Source: Actinocrinis puniceicyclus (GTDB lineage: Bacteria > Actinomycetota > Actinomycetes > Streptomycetales > Catenulisporaceae). Taken from it: DNA of 64,000 nt. The stretch spans positions 24,038 to 88,037 of the forward strand of contig NZ_JAGSXH010000013.1 in assembly GCF_018283645.1 (NCBI RefSeq). The letters are read 5' to 3'. Positions 8,952 to 16,393 of the stretch are shown here, one piece after another. The position numbers were made by a program, and so were the translations under genes. Below the pieces are notes generated by a model, which did no database searches, had not been told where the DNA came from, and saw only the letters and a list, made by a program, of their open reading frames with translations. Every line of letters starts with the position of its first letter. Position 1 is the stretch's first letter.

Positions 8952-9326
8952 ATGGGAAACCTCGACTTCACCAGCAACGCAGGATTCTCTTGGTACTGCG
9001 TACTGTTGGTGATTGACGGGCTGACGATGATCGTGCTTGGCCGGTTGCGCGGGCAGTCCCGGTCCGGGCTGACCTTGAACCTGGTCCTGGGCATCGTGTT
9101 CCTCTGCTACGGCCTGTACCTGACGTTCGGTTTCCGAGGCGGCCACTACTTCGTCTCGTATTGGGCGCTGATCCTGCCCGTGGTGCTGATCACTCGGACG
9201 ATCAGATCATCCAACGGCGAGAAGGTGCGGCGACGGGAAGCGGCGAAGCGGGCCCGCTATGCGGAGCTGCAAGAGGCCCAGGAAGCGCACGCCGCAGAGG
9301 TCGAATACCGATCACCGGGCAAGTAG
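8952..9326 (+). CDS. Small membrane protein, unknown function
   Basis: 124 aa with three hydrophobic segments (about 10-30, 40-60, 66-85) and a charged coiled-coil C-terminus (RRREAAKRARYAELQEAQEA). It is preceded by aggggaacc at good spacing. No family recognised. It stands alone between two gene-poor stretches. Confidence 0.6.
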   Translation: MGNLDFTSNAGFSWYCVLLVIDGLTMIVLGRLRGQSRSGLTLNLVLGIVFLCYGLYLTFGFRGGHYFVSYWALILPVVLITRTIRSSNGEKVRRREAAKRARYAELQEAQEAHAAEVEYRSPGK

Positions 9327-9399
9327 GCGCTGCGATTCGAGGTAGACGGTGGTCGCCGACAGCTCGTCGGCGACCCCACGATCTCTCTGTCAGGACGGG

Positions 9400-10197
9400 C
9401 TACCAGAGCTTGGGTACAAGCCGCCGAGGCACGTCGCGTGGACGAGTCGTACCGGGCAGGACGCCGTAGTAGAACACCTCGATCAGGACGGTGACGGCGT
9501 TCTCGTACCACTCGAACGCTGACGCTGCAAAAGCACTGATATCGATGGGCGGCACGGGTCCGTCCATCTCCACCGGCAGAAATGTGGCCGGTTTGCGGCC
9601 CGCCGGGTGAGGCGGGATCGTGACGTCGAGCATGACGGGACCCGGCTCGGTGCGTGAGGTCCACACGACCCGGATGAGGCAGTGCGCAGAGCTCTTCGGC
9701 GGTAGTTCGGGGTGGTGAAGGTGCGGTGGACCTCCCGGCCCGTGCCAACCGCCGCTCGCCGCGCCGACCGGTTCACGGACCGAGGTGATGGGCCCAGGGT
9801 GGATCGCGTGCCGATTACGGTGCAGGCTCAGGTTCCAGCCCGCACTGGCGAGCGACTTGGCCAGTTCGAAGACCCTGTCGCCGGCGGAGCCGTCGAACCC
9901 GTACGCGACGGCGACCTGTCGTTGGAAACTCATCATCGCGAAGACCCCGGAGCGGATCCGCAGGATCCCGATGTCCCACTGCCGTCGGCTGTTCGTACCC
10001 GTGAGCACGCCGAAGTCGCTCACTAGTCGCGCAGCCGGAAACAGCGCGTCGCCACCGCCGATACAAGCGAACTGGTCCTCGATCCAGTCTTCGGCTGCGG
10101 CATGCAGTTCGTGAAACTGTGCGGTGCGCACGAAACGCGGCAGATCCGGTGGCCGCCACGGTAGCTCCCAGTTGAGCAACGGCCCCTGAAAGCCCAT
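9400..10197 (-). CDS. Hypothetical protein
   Basis: 265 aa, soluble, no signal peptide, with aromatic-rich ends (LLNWELPWRPPDLP; SAFEWYENAVTVLIEVFYYG). No recognised domain. Codon third-position bias is weaker than in core genes nearby, and the region lies just outside the 31-kb element, so an accessory origin is plausible. Confidence 0.5.
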   Translation of the reverse strand: MGFQGPLLNWELPWRPPDLPRFVRTAQFHELHAAAEDWIEDQFACIGGGDALFPAARLVSDFGVLTGTNSRRQWDIGILRIRSGVFAMMSFQRQVAVAYGFDGSAGDRVFELAKSLASAGWNLSLHRNRHAIHPGPITSVREPVGAASGGWHGPGGPPHLHHPELPPKSSAHCLIRVVWTSRTEPGPVMLDVTIPPHPAGRKPATFLPVEMDGPVPPIDISAFAASAFEWYENAVTVLIEVFYYGVLPGTTRPRDVPRRLVPKLW

Positions 10198-10545
10198 GAC
10201 ACCCCCGTGACGCTTCGGACGAATTGCCGGGATTCATGGCGACCGGCAGATCGTCATGCTAGCGGGACCATGTCGAAGGTTGAACTTCCTGTGCGGGGGA
10301 CAGTGCTCCTAGCGGGTCACGGGGGGTTCGGTGGCCGGAGAGGGACCATCGGTGGCTGAGAAGGAGGAGCGCCGGGAGGCATCCCGTCGACTACGAACGA
10401 ACAGCTTCGTGGCGGCAGCCGTGGAGCAGCCGGAGCCAATCTCCAGGGACCGTGCCGACGAGGTCCAGTAACCGACTCGTGGGCAAAGTAGTGGGCAAAT
10501 GATCAGGGCGGGTGGCTGTTGGCGGCGTCAGCCCTGGTCAGAAGA
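10198..10545. other. Intergenic stretch before the left att site, with a possible 46-codon ORF
   Basis: It holds a GTG-initiated frame at 10331-10471 (starts VAGEGPSVAEKEERREA, ends ADEVQ). No ribosome site stands out and I recognise no homology. The adjacent text 'gtgggcaaagtagtgggcaaatg' looks like the untranslated tail that often follows integrase genes of other actinobacterial elements, so old mobile-element debris is possible. Confidence 0.3.
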
Positions 10546-10588
10546 GTGCCCACGGCGCGATTCGAACGCGCGACACCCGCTTTAGGAG
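10546..10588. repeat. Left attachment-site copy (43 bp, 3' half of tRNA-Arg)
   Basis: Identical over 43 bp to 41523-41565. It covers the T arm, variable region and anticodon stem/loop of tRNA-Arg(CCU). Identity stops abruptly at 10589 (c versus a). It lacks the 5' half of a tRNA, so it is the duplicated end left by integration, not a gene. Confidence 0.97.
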
Positions 10589-10603
10589 CGGCGAGCAAGA
10601 TCA

Positions 10604-10644
10604 GTCCTGGCCTGCGGAAACGAATGGCTTCCGCAGGCCAGGAC
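10604..10644. terminator. 16-bp perfect hairpin near the left end of the element
   Basis: Arms 10604-10619 and 10629-10644 pair perfectly around a 9-nt loop. There is no T tract on either side. It lies just inside the left att site and may insulate the element from the chromosome. Confidence 0.6.
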
Positions 10645-10741
10645 AGTCAACGTGAGAACGTCAGGGAGCGCGAGAGAATCCGCGAAAGCTGCCGGAAACG
10701 CATGATCGTCTCCCATTCGCATCCCAACATGGGCAGGGTAT

Positions 10742-11008
10742 TTATACGCTGGGCGTCGCGGGGGCCGGACCTCCGGGATTGTCGCCGGGCCACGGGATCA
10801 CGTGGTGGCGCACGAGCCGCTGGCCGTCAGAACCCTGCGACCAGAAGTGGAAACCGTGCTCGAGGTCGCCGTCCAGATCAGAGCCCGGACGCGCCGAGGC
10901 CTCGTCGTAAAGCTCGCGTGCGCGCTCAGCGGTGATCAGGTCACTGATCAGGCCGCCATTGGAGAGAACGTAGCCGCCTGCCGGCATACCTCGCAGCAGC
11001 TCAGACAC
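10742..11008 (-). CDS. Small hypothetical protein downstream of the RsbW-like ATPase
   Basis: 88 aa from GTG 11008 (VSELLRGMPAGGYVLSNGGL). The start lies 5 bp after the upstream stop, so the two are probably one transcript. Soluble, no Cys, no known domain; 'ELYDEASARPGSDLDG' suggests a small alpha/beta fold. Similar small genes accompany RsbW-like ATPases in many streptomycete loci, but I cannot assign a function. Confidence 0.55.
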   Translation of the reverse strand: MSELLRGMPAGGYVLSNGGLISDLITAERARELYDEASARPGSDLDGDLEHGFHFWSQGSDGQRLVRHHVIPWPGDNPGGPAPATPSV

Positions 11009-11423
11009 CGCAGTCCTCCGTCGATAGCTCAGCCCACCAGCAGCCGTGGCCCGGTGCGGACTGCGCACCCCACTTGTCTGCCAGCGCGGCGACGATCAGC
11101 AGCCCTCTGCCCGACTCGCCGTACGGAAATGCCGCCTCGTCGCCCGGGTCGAACGCCTCGTCGGGGGGTGCGAGCGGCGTCGCCGGCTCCCCCTGGTCGA
11201 CCACCTCGATCCGCAGGCAGCCCGCTGACAGCTCGAACGAGACCTCGAACTCGCCGTCGCCGTTGCTGGCACTGTGCAGCACCGCGTTGGTCGCCAGCTC
11301 CGCGAGCACCAGCTCCGCGTCATCCAGCCGGGTGCAGTCCGGGATGAACTCGCGCAGCTCGCCGCGTGCTTTCCGCACGGATCGTGGTACAGCTGGCAGC
11401 GTGCGCGACAGGCTCTCGGGCAT
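11001..11423 (-). CDS. RsbW-like histidine-kinase-type ATPase (ATP-binding protein)
   Basis: 140 aa HATPase_c protein of the anti-sigma/RsbW group. N box ELVLAELATNAVLHS, G1 box VVDQGEP, G2 box GESGRGLLIVAALADKWG. Proteins of this group bind a sigma factor or anti-sigma antagonist; the partner is not obvious here. It is divergent from the GntR regulator at 11539, with a 115-bp shared promoter region, a common pairing in actinomycetes. It sits inside the element, so it may link the element's state to host sigma signalling (inference). Confidence 0.8.
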   Translation of the reverse strand: MPESLSRTLPAVPRSVRKARGELREFIPDCTRLDDAELVLAELATNAVLHSASNGDGEFEVSFELSAGCLRIEVVDQGEPATPLAPPDEAFDPGDEAAFPYGESGRGLLIVAALADKWGAQSAPGHGCWWAELSTEDCGV

Positions 11424-11538
11424 GAGGAATCCCCAGGTCAAAGCCGCGCGCCCTGTGTGATGCGCAGCAGTCCTGTACAGAGCTTGCGCCTCTGTACAGT
11501 GCCGCGTCAAGCTATGGGGGAGAAATCCACGAGCCGGG

Positions 11539-12303
11539 GTGAGACCGATCGCCAAGACACCGCGCTACGCGCTGATCGCTGATGGCCTGCGTCAGCAGAT
11601 CATCGACGGCACCCTCGCGCCCGGGTCGCAGATGCCCTCCCTCGCCGAACTGGTGGAGCGCTACCGGGTCTCCGAGCGCACCGCCTACGAGGCGACGAGG
11701 ATCCTGCTCAACGAGGGCTTGACCGTCTCACGGCCCGGCGCAGGCAGTTTCGTGCGCTCCCGCCCGGACGTGGTGCGCATGGTGCGGCACTGGTACCGCG
11801 ACGCCGCGGGCAAGGGGTCGCCGTGGCGCGCGGAGATGGCAGCCGCCGGACGCCACGGGTCCTGGATCGCCGAATCCACACCGGTGCCGGCTCCGCCGGC
11901 GATCGCCGAGCGGCTCCAGGTCGAGCCCGGCGAGCGGCTCATGCGCACCCTCTATGTGTTCACCGCGGATGACGCCCCGACGTATCTGTCGACCTCGTGG
12001 GAGCCGCTTGCCGTCACCGGCGGCACGCAGATCATGCTCCCGGAGAAGGGCGCACACTCAGGCAAGGGCGTCGTCGACCGGTTTGGCGTCATCGGTGTGC
12101 GGATCACGCGCGCCACCGAGGAGCTCGTGCCGCGGACGCTCACGATCGCGGAGGCCGAGAAGCTGCGCCTGCGCGCGGGTATCTCCGTGATCGTCATCGA
12201 GCGGACGTACTACGCCGGCGACACACCCGTGGAGACTGCCAACATCGTGCTGCCGCCGTCCTATCACGCGGTCTACGAGATCCCGGTGGGCGGGAGCGCC
12301 TGA
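11539..12303 (+). CDS. GntR/HutC-family regulator (UTRA ligand domain)
   Basis: 254 aa. N-terminal winged helix-turn-helix (about 5-70: APGSQMPSLAELVERYRVSERTAYEATRILLNEGL), then a UTRA effector domain (about 85-245). GntR regulators of this kind (for example KorSA of pSAM2) silence transfer/replication operons of integrated actinomycete elements. The GTG start at 11539 follows gagccgggg. It is divergent from the RsbW-like gene and is followed by a small HTH gene. Confidence 0.85.
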   Translation: MRPIAKTPRYALIADGLRQQIIDGTLAPGSQMPSLAELVERYRVSERTAYEATRILLNEGLTVSRPGAGSFVRSRPDVVRMVRHWYRDAAGKGSPWRAEMAAAGRHGSWIAESTPVPAPPAIAERLQVEPGERLMRTLYVFTADDAPTYLSTSWEPLAVTGGTQIMLPEKGAHSGKGVVDRFGVIGVRITRATEELVPRTLTIAEAEKLRLRAGISVIVIERTYYAGDTPVETANIVLPPSYHAVYEIPVGGSA

Positions 12304-12357
12304 GTCGCTGACCCACTTGACGTTCCAGGCCATCGCCGCCCGCCACGCCACCGAATC

Positions 12358-12621
12358 GTGACCGAGCGCGAACTGTGGTCGGCAGCCCGCGCCGCCGACC
12401 ATCTCGGCCTGGCCGGCACACACAGCGCCCGGCGCACCCTCTCCCGCTGGGGCGTACAGGCCGTGGCCTACGAGCGCGGCGAAAGCGGCCGCCTCGAAGC
12501 GCGCTACGACGCCCAGGAAGTGCGCGACAAGGCCGCCACCAGACCGGGGCGCGGCAAACGCACCGATCTGATGCGAAAGGCCGCAGCCGAGGGAACCGAC
12601 GGTGTAGCGTCTGACGCGTGA
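12358..12621 (+). CDS. Small HTH-like protein
   Basis: 87 aa from GTG 12358. The N-terminal half, LWSAARAADHLGLAGTHSAR...LSRWGVQAV, reads as a helix-turn-helix of the MerR/excisionase kind; the basic C-terminus (TRPGRGKRTDLMRKAA) would contact DNA. It lies 54 bp after the GntR gene and before two strong hairpins, so it probably closes that transcript. Confidence 0.55.
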   Translation: MTERELWSAARAADHLGLAGTHSARRTLSRWGVQAVAYERGESGRLEARYDAQEVRDKAATRPGRGKRTDLMRKAAAEGTDGVASDA

Positions 12622-12645
12622 TGGTCCCCGCGCAGGCGGGGTTCG

Positions 12646-12673
12646 CGCCCCGGCAGGGAAACCGGCCGGGGCG
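12646..12673 (+). terminator. Hairpin terminator after the GntR operon
   Basis: Stem cgccccggc (12646-12654) with gccggggcg (12665-12673), followed by ttct. A second small hairpin (ccccgc/gcgggg, 12626-12641) lies just upstream. Confidence 0.55.
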
Positions 12674-12758
12674 TTCTGCTGCCGCCTGGCCGTGCTACGG
12701 CCGAGCACCGCGCGGCACGCCACTCACCGCGAGCTAGGGCCGTGGCGACGTAGCGGCA

Positions 12759-13391
12759 TTACGGTCGACGTCCCTCGGGCTGCGCAAGCAGCCGTGCCTT
12801 CGCGACAACGAATTCGCGGTCGCTGAGGCCCCCGTCAGAATGCAGTTTCGCCAGCCGTTCGAGCTCTCCTGCAAGATCCCGGGCGCCGGCAGCCGGCTGC
12901 TTGGCGAGCGCACCGGAACGCGTGTTGTAGGCGGCGACGAAGCGGCGTGCCTGGTCGCCGAGCGTCGGCGCGATTTTCCGCACCAGCTGGAAACCATCAC
13001 CCTCGACCGTCAGATACAACTCGCGGTTGTCGATCTTCTTTCGCGCGCCGAGTGCGAACACGCCGAGTGTCACCAGCCTCGTCACGGTGATGCGGCTGGT
13101 GAGCTGCCCCTCGGTTTCGATGCGCATCACCGAGCCTGTGAAGCGTCCCCTCGCCTGTCCGGCGACCGAGACCGTGTCGGCGGCCAGATCGAGTACGACC
13201 CCGAATTCCCGTGCCCTCTGCGCGAGGTTGTGATCCGGATCGGTGCGCCCCAGAGGCTGCTGCCCGGCGCCGGCAGCCCGGGCGGTCGCAGCTCGCTGAT
13301 CTGCCTCGTTACCAGCACGCACATACCAGAGGATCGTGAGTACGAGGATGAGTACGAGCCCGATGATAATGCCGATACCTGCGCCGTTCAT
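12759..13391 (-). CDS. Membrane-anchored SHOCT-domain protein
   Basis: 210 aa. N-terminal transmembrane helix (IGIIIGLVLILVLTILWYV), a central beta-rich domain, and a C-terminal SHOCT motif (LERLAKLHSDGGLSDREFVVAKARLL). SHOCT tails usually mediate oligomerisation. It is the most promoter-distal leftward gene, after the lysis cassette and separated from it by a terminator, so it is probably a separately expressed lysogeny gene (inference). Confidence 0.7.
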   Translation of the reverse strand: MNGAGIGIIIGLVLILVLTILWYVRAGNEADQRAATARAAGAGQQPLGRTDPDHNLAQRAREFGVVLDLAADTVSVAGQARGRFTGSVMRIETEGQLTSRITVTRLVTLGVFALGARKKIDNRELYLTVEGDGFQLVRKIAPTLGDQARRFVAAYNTRSGALAKQPAAGARDLAGELERLAKLHSDGGLSDREFVVAKARLLAQPEGRRP

Positions 13392-13500
13392 GATTGCTCC
13401 CGCCCTTGAGTGCTGTACAGCGCACGGTACCGCTCTCATCACCGCTCGTCAGGCAGTCGCCGGAAGCTGCGCACCGGGGTGTCGGCAGGTGAATTCGGCC

Positions 13501-13529
13501 ATTCACGATTCACGATTCACGAATCGTGA
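13501..13529. promoter_or_regulatory. Triple attcacg repeat ending in a 20-bp palindrome (operator candidate)
   Basis: attcacg occurs three times in tandem (13501-13521). The last copies form TCACGATTC-AC-GAATCGTGA at 13510-13529. It lies 110-130 bp upstream of the SHOCT gene, beside a terminator, where an operator for that gene would be expected. Confidence 0.5.
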
Positions 13530-13540
13530 GACGACAAAAA

Positions 13541-13573
13541 ACGCCCCGCACTCCCTCACGGGAGGCGGGGCGT
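13541..13573 (-). terminator. Rho-independent terminator of the tail/lysis transcript
   Basis: 9-bp stem acgccccgc (13541-13549) with gcggggcgt (13565-13573). Read leftward it is followed by TTTTTT (13535-13540). It ends the long leftward transcript right after the last holin-like gene. Confidence 0.85.
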
Positions 13574-13587
13574 TCTTGCCGTGCCAG

Positions 13588-13926
13588 TCAGTGTGCTGCG
13601 TTGTCTTCACCGGAGGCGTGCGGTGGTTGATGGTCCTCGGATGGGCACCGTGCGCGCTGCACGCGCCAGAGCACGACCAGCCGCCACAGCAGGATCACGC
13701 CGATCGCATTGAGGGACCCGCGGTCGTACCAGCGGAACCAGCGCCGGGTAAGCGCGAGTCCGGCGGCGTAGTGCAGCACTGCCGGCAGTAGCGCCAGGGC
13801 GATGGCGACGGCGAGCGAGACCATGGATCGGCCTACCGGGGTGCGCCACCAGCGGGCCATGGCCGTGTAGCCGGCGATGTACACCAGCGCCGCGGCGAAC
13901 GGGAAACACACCGACCAGCTATCCAC
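13588..13926 (-). CDS. Small membrane protein, probable holin-like lysis protein
   Basis: 112 aa with three hydrophobic segments and a polar C-terminus. The motif ARWWRTPVGRSMVSLAVAIALAL matches a family of small membrane proteins that I associate with actinophage lysis or minor-tail regions. It is last in the lysis cassette, overlapping the upstream gene by 8 bp. Holin function is inferred from size, topology and position. Confidence 0.6.
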   Translation of the reverse strand: MDSWSVCFPFAAALVYIAGYTAMARWWRTPVGRSMVSLAVAIALALLPAVLHYAAGLALTRRWFRWYDRGSLNAIGVILLWRLVVLWRVQRARCPSEDHQPPHASGEDNAAH

Positions 13927-14122
13927 GTCGCTGCTCCTGCAGCAGCTGCGCGACGCGCTCGCTGAAATGATTCACCTCGCGGATCGCGCGCAGCCGTGCG
14001 ACCAGGTCCGCTACCTCGGGTCCGGAGCGGGCGCTCTCCTGCAGGGCGGCGCGGGCGTCGCGTACCGCGAGCGCTGATGCGTCCGCGGGCTGCCGGCGGT
14101 GCCTACGCCACGGCGCTCGCAT
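13919..14122 (-). CDS. Small coiled-coil protein of the lysis cassette
   Basis: 67 aa, basic N-terminus (MRAPWRRHRR), then a helical region ending REVNHFSERVAQLLQEQRRG. The tail pattern resembles DUF7620-type proteins found beside holins in actinophages. No membrane segment. It overlaps both neighbours, so it is translated with them. Confidence 0.55.
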   Translation of the reverse strand: MRAPWRRHRRQPADASALAVRDARAALQESARSGPEVADLVARLRAIREVNHFSERVAQLLQEQRRG

Positions 14123-14393
14123 CTGGGTTCCCTCCGGCTGGAGCCACGGGAAGTGCGGTGAGAACAGCGGTCGCCGTGCGCGCCGCTTCGATACCGGCAG
14201 CGGCGTGTATGGCCAGGCGCTCGCGTGCCTCGCGCTCGAGCTCATAGGCGCTCCTCCATCGATCCGCCTCGGCGCGGGCGTCGCGCAGCATCCGGTAGGG
14301 CACCAGACGCCCGGTCAGGATCAGCAGCACGACGATGGCCAGCAGGCTACCCGCGCTGGCCTGCCACAACGAGATCCCCGTCAATACCCCCAC
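14103..14393 (-). CDS. Single-pass membrane protein with coiled coil (lysis cassette)
   Basis: 96 aa. One N-terminal transmembrane helix (SLLAIVVLLILTGRLVP) followed by a charged coiled coil (MLRDARAEADRWRSAYELEREARERL). N-in anchor plus periplasm- or cytoplasm-facing coiled coil is usual for actinophage accessory lysis proteins. Start GTG/ATG near 14393; overlaps the next gene by 20 bp. Confidence 0.6.
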   Translation of the reverse strand: MGVLTGISLWQASAGSLLAIVVLLILTGRLVPYRMLRDARAEADRWRSAYELEREARERLAIHAAAGIEAARTATAVLTALPVAPAGGNPDASAVA

Positions 14394-14420
14394 CCCTTTC
14401 CGTGCGCAGGCGTCGGGCCG

Positions 14421-14705
14421 TCAGCCGGTGCGCGGCGCCTGTTCGTGGCCGTCCGCGACGCACTGCGCCGCCTGCACGCCCATCGTCTTGCGCCACTGGC
14501 GGAATGCCGTCTCGGCGGATCCTGCGAGCACCGACCAGAGGGCGACCCATCCGGTGACGTGCGCGCCGGAGAGCAGCTGCGAGCCGAGCGCGTACGCGAA
14601 CACCCGCAGGAATCGCTTGATCTGCTCAGGGAGATGGGAGCGCCGCGCTTCGAGGGCCAGGCCCTCGCGCAGGGGCGCCGGCTGTGGCAGCCCGCTGCCG
14701 GCCAT
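14421..14705 (-). CDS. Holin (r1t-like)
   Basis: 94 aa. Two hydrophobic stretches (FLRVFAYALGSQLLSG and TGWVALWSVLAGSAETAF) followed by a charged tail. Sequence pattern and position directly after the endolysin fit the phage r1t holin family, which opens the membrane to release or activate the endolysin. Two bases separate it from the endolysin gene. Confidence 0.7.
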   Translation of the reverse strand: MAGSGLPQPAPLREGLALEARRSHLPEQIKRFLRVFAYALGSQLLSGAHVTGWVALWSVLAGSAETAFRQWRKTMGVQAAQCVADGHEQAPRTG

Positions 14706-14707
14706 GC

Positions 14708-15595
14708 TCAGCCCTTGGCCAGGTCGGCGCCGATGCGCGCGGTCACGGCGGAGGCGAGCTGGCCGACGTTCACGGCCGCCTGCGCGGACATGGCCACGAA
14801 CAGCTCGTGCAGCGACGCGGAGATCGGGCGCTCAGGGATCCCCGGCACGAGTTGTTTGATCGCCTCTACGTCGGAGGGAGTGGCGACGTGCCCGTACCGG
14901 CCCGCGCTGTCGCGGTACCAGATGCCGTAGGCGGCGCCGCCCGCGGCGGGCTGAACGTCGAACAATACGTCCTGCATGATCATGATCTCCTGGAGGTGTT
15001 GGGGGTTCGGCACGACGGGTGTCCTGCCCGGCTGCCATTGGCCGACGTCCGGGACGAGGGCCTCGTCCACGTCGACCTGCACGCCGCCGACGGTGGCGCT
15101 GCCGGTCTGGCGGATCGTGTCGCGCGGGTCCCACTGGCCGCCCGACCAGGCTGAGGTCTGCCATGTCCATGCGGCGGCGCCGTTGTCGCGGGCGATCCGC
15201 ACCGGGTAGTAGCCGCCGTACTCGCCCACGTCGCCGGCGCCGAGTACGGATGCCGCGCCGCGCAGGTAGTCGGTGACCGCGGCCTCCTGCGCCGGGGTCA
15301 CATCCCAGTCGGCCGAGAAATAGATCGGCCGGCCCCGCGGCATTCCGGCCGCGGTCGCCTGCCGCAGCGCGAGCTGCGCGTCCGCTACGCCCCCGGCGTA
15401 GCCGCGCAGCATGTCCTGAGCGCCGTACTCCCAGTTCGCCACGACCCAGACGTCGTGTGCCGCAAGGGACGCGGCCTCGGACAGCGTGAGGTTCTTTGTG
15501 GCGTCGCGGCTCAGGTACCGGCATGCGAACTGGTAGCCGGCCGCGGCGAGGGCGGCCGGGTCGGGGTGCTGCCATGCGTAGTCGATGCCGAGCAC
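14708..15595 (-). CDS. Endolysin-like glycoside hydrolase (DUF1906 / GH25-like)
   Basis: 295 aa from GTG 15595. An N-terminal TIM-barrel domain begins LGIDYAWQHPDPAALAAAGY and contains IYFSADWDVTPAQEAAV and, near its end, DVDEALVPDVGQW, the DUF1906/GH25-like lysozyme pattern with acidic residues on the barrel strands. A C-terminal helical extension of about 100 aa (GIWYRDSAGRYGHVATPSD...) may bind the cell wall. It would cleave host peptidoglycan during particle release. Confidence 0.85.
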   Translation of the reverse strand: MLGIDYAWQHPDPAALAAAGYQFACRYLSRDATKNLTLSEAASLAAHDVWVVANWEYGAQDMLRGYAGGVADAQLALRQATAAGMPRGRPIYFSADWDVTPAQEAAVTDYLRGAASVLGAGDVGEYGGYYPVRIARDNGAAAWTWQTSAWSGGQWDPRDTIRQTGSATVGGVQVDVDEALVPDVGQWQPGRTPVVPNPQHLQEIMIMQDVLFDVQPAAGGAAYGIWYRDSAGRYGHVATPSDVEAIKQLVPGIPERPISASLHELFVAMSAQAAVNVGQLASAVTARIGADLAKG

Positions 15596-15618
15596 CGGGC
15601 CTCCTCGGAGCCGAAGGA

Positions 15619-16392
15619 TCAGGACTGGAGTCCGTAGGACGTGTAGACGGTGGCGGCCAGGGCGCCGGCGCCCCCGGTGATCTGCCCCTGCAGCTGTAGC
15701 TGCAGGGTGTCCAGATGGTTGCCGCCGATCGCGGCCGGCCCGATCGCCCAGGTGGCGCCCCCCGGAGCGCTGGAGACGGTGACCGTCGAGCCGATCTGCA
15801 CGCCGTTGACGTAGTCCCACAGGCGCAGCTGCCCGGTCACGCCGCTGGGCGTGGTGGCCGCGCCGGCCACCAGCAGCCGCGGCTGCTGCTTGGGTACCTG
15901 GGCGACGAGCAGGTTCGTCCAGGCGCCCGCGGCCGTGGAAGGCCACAGGGACGCCGCGTCCGGCGCCCACGGGAAAGACAGGTACGGGCGCCCGATGCCC
16001 TGGGCCGCCACGCCGTCATCGGTCCACAGCGTGTTCCCCGCGGCGTCGTAGAGGCCGGCGGTCTGCGGCGGGGCGCCCAGCGGGCTGTAGACGCTGAAGG
16101 CGAGCTGCCCCGGTGTCCCGTCGGGATTCTGGCGGTTGATCAGGAACGCGTATTGCGTGGCGCCGCTGATCGGCTCGGTGACCTTGCCTAGGGTCATCAA
16201 GTAGTTGCCGTACTCGTCGATGACGTTGAGCGACCCTTCGGCTGCGACGTTCAGGCCGCCGTCGCCGACGGTGGCCGCCTCCAGGCGCTTTGCCGCCCGC
16301 AGCTCCCTGACCTGGCGTTCGAGGTCGGCCAGGCGCCGGTTGAGGCCGCCGGGGTCGAGGTGGTCGGCGATGCCGTTGGTGGCCGAGGGCAT
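15619..16392 (-). CDS. Tail-tip / minor tail protein
   Basis: 257 aa. N-terminal coiled coil (LNRRLADLERQVRELRAAKR) then repeated Gly/Ala-rich beta segments with 'DEYGNYLMTLGKV', typical of trimeric tail-tip proteins. One base separates it from the preceding tail gene and 23 bp from the endolysin. A role in the tail tip or fibre is inferred from layout and position. Confidence 0.7.
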   Translation of the reverse strand: MPSATNGIADHLDPGGLNRRLADLERQVRELRAAKRLEAATVGDGGLNVAAEGSLNVIDEYGNYLMTLGKVTEPISGATQYAFLINRQNPDGTPGQLAFSVYSPLGAPPQTAGLYDAAGNTLWTDDGVAAQGIGRPYLSFPWAPDAASLWPSTAAGAWTNLLVAQVPKQQPRLLVAGAATTPSGVTGQLRLWDYVNGVQIGSTVTVSSAPGGATWAIGPAAIGGNHLDTLQLQLQGQITGGAGALAATVYTSYGLQS

Positions 16393-16393
16393 G

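Noticed and set aside
10546..10588. A second tRNA-Arg gene at the left border.
   Set aside because: Only the 3' half is present; acceptor 5' strand and D arm are missing. It is the att duplication.
12621..12645. A sequence resembling a type I-E CRISPR repeat (ccccgc-gcag-gcgggg).
   Set aside because: Only one copy; no second repeat or spacer nearby and no cas gene. It is a small hairpin next to a terminator.
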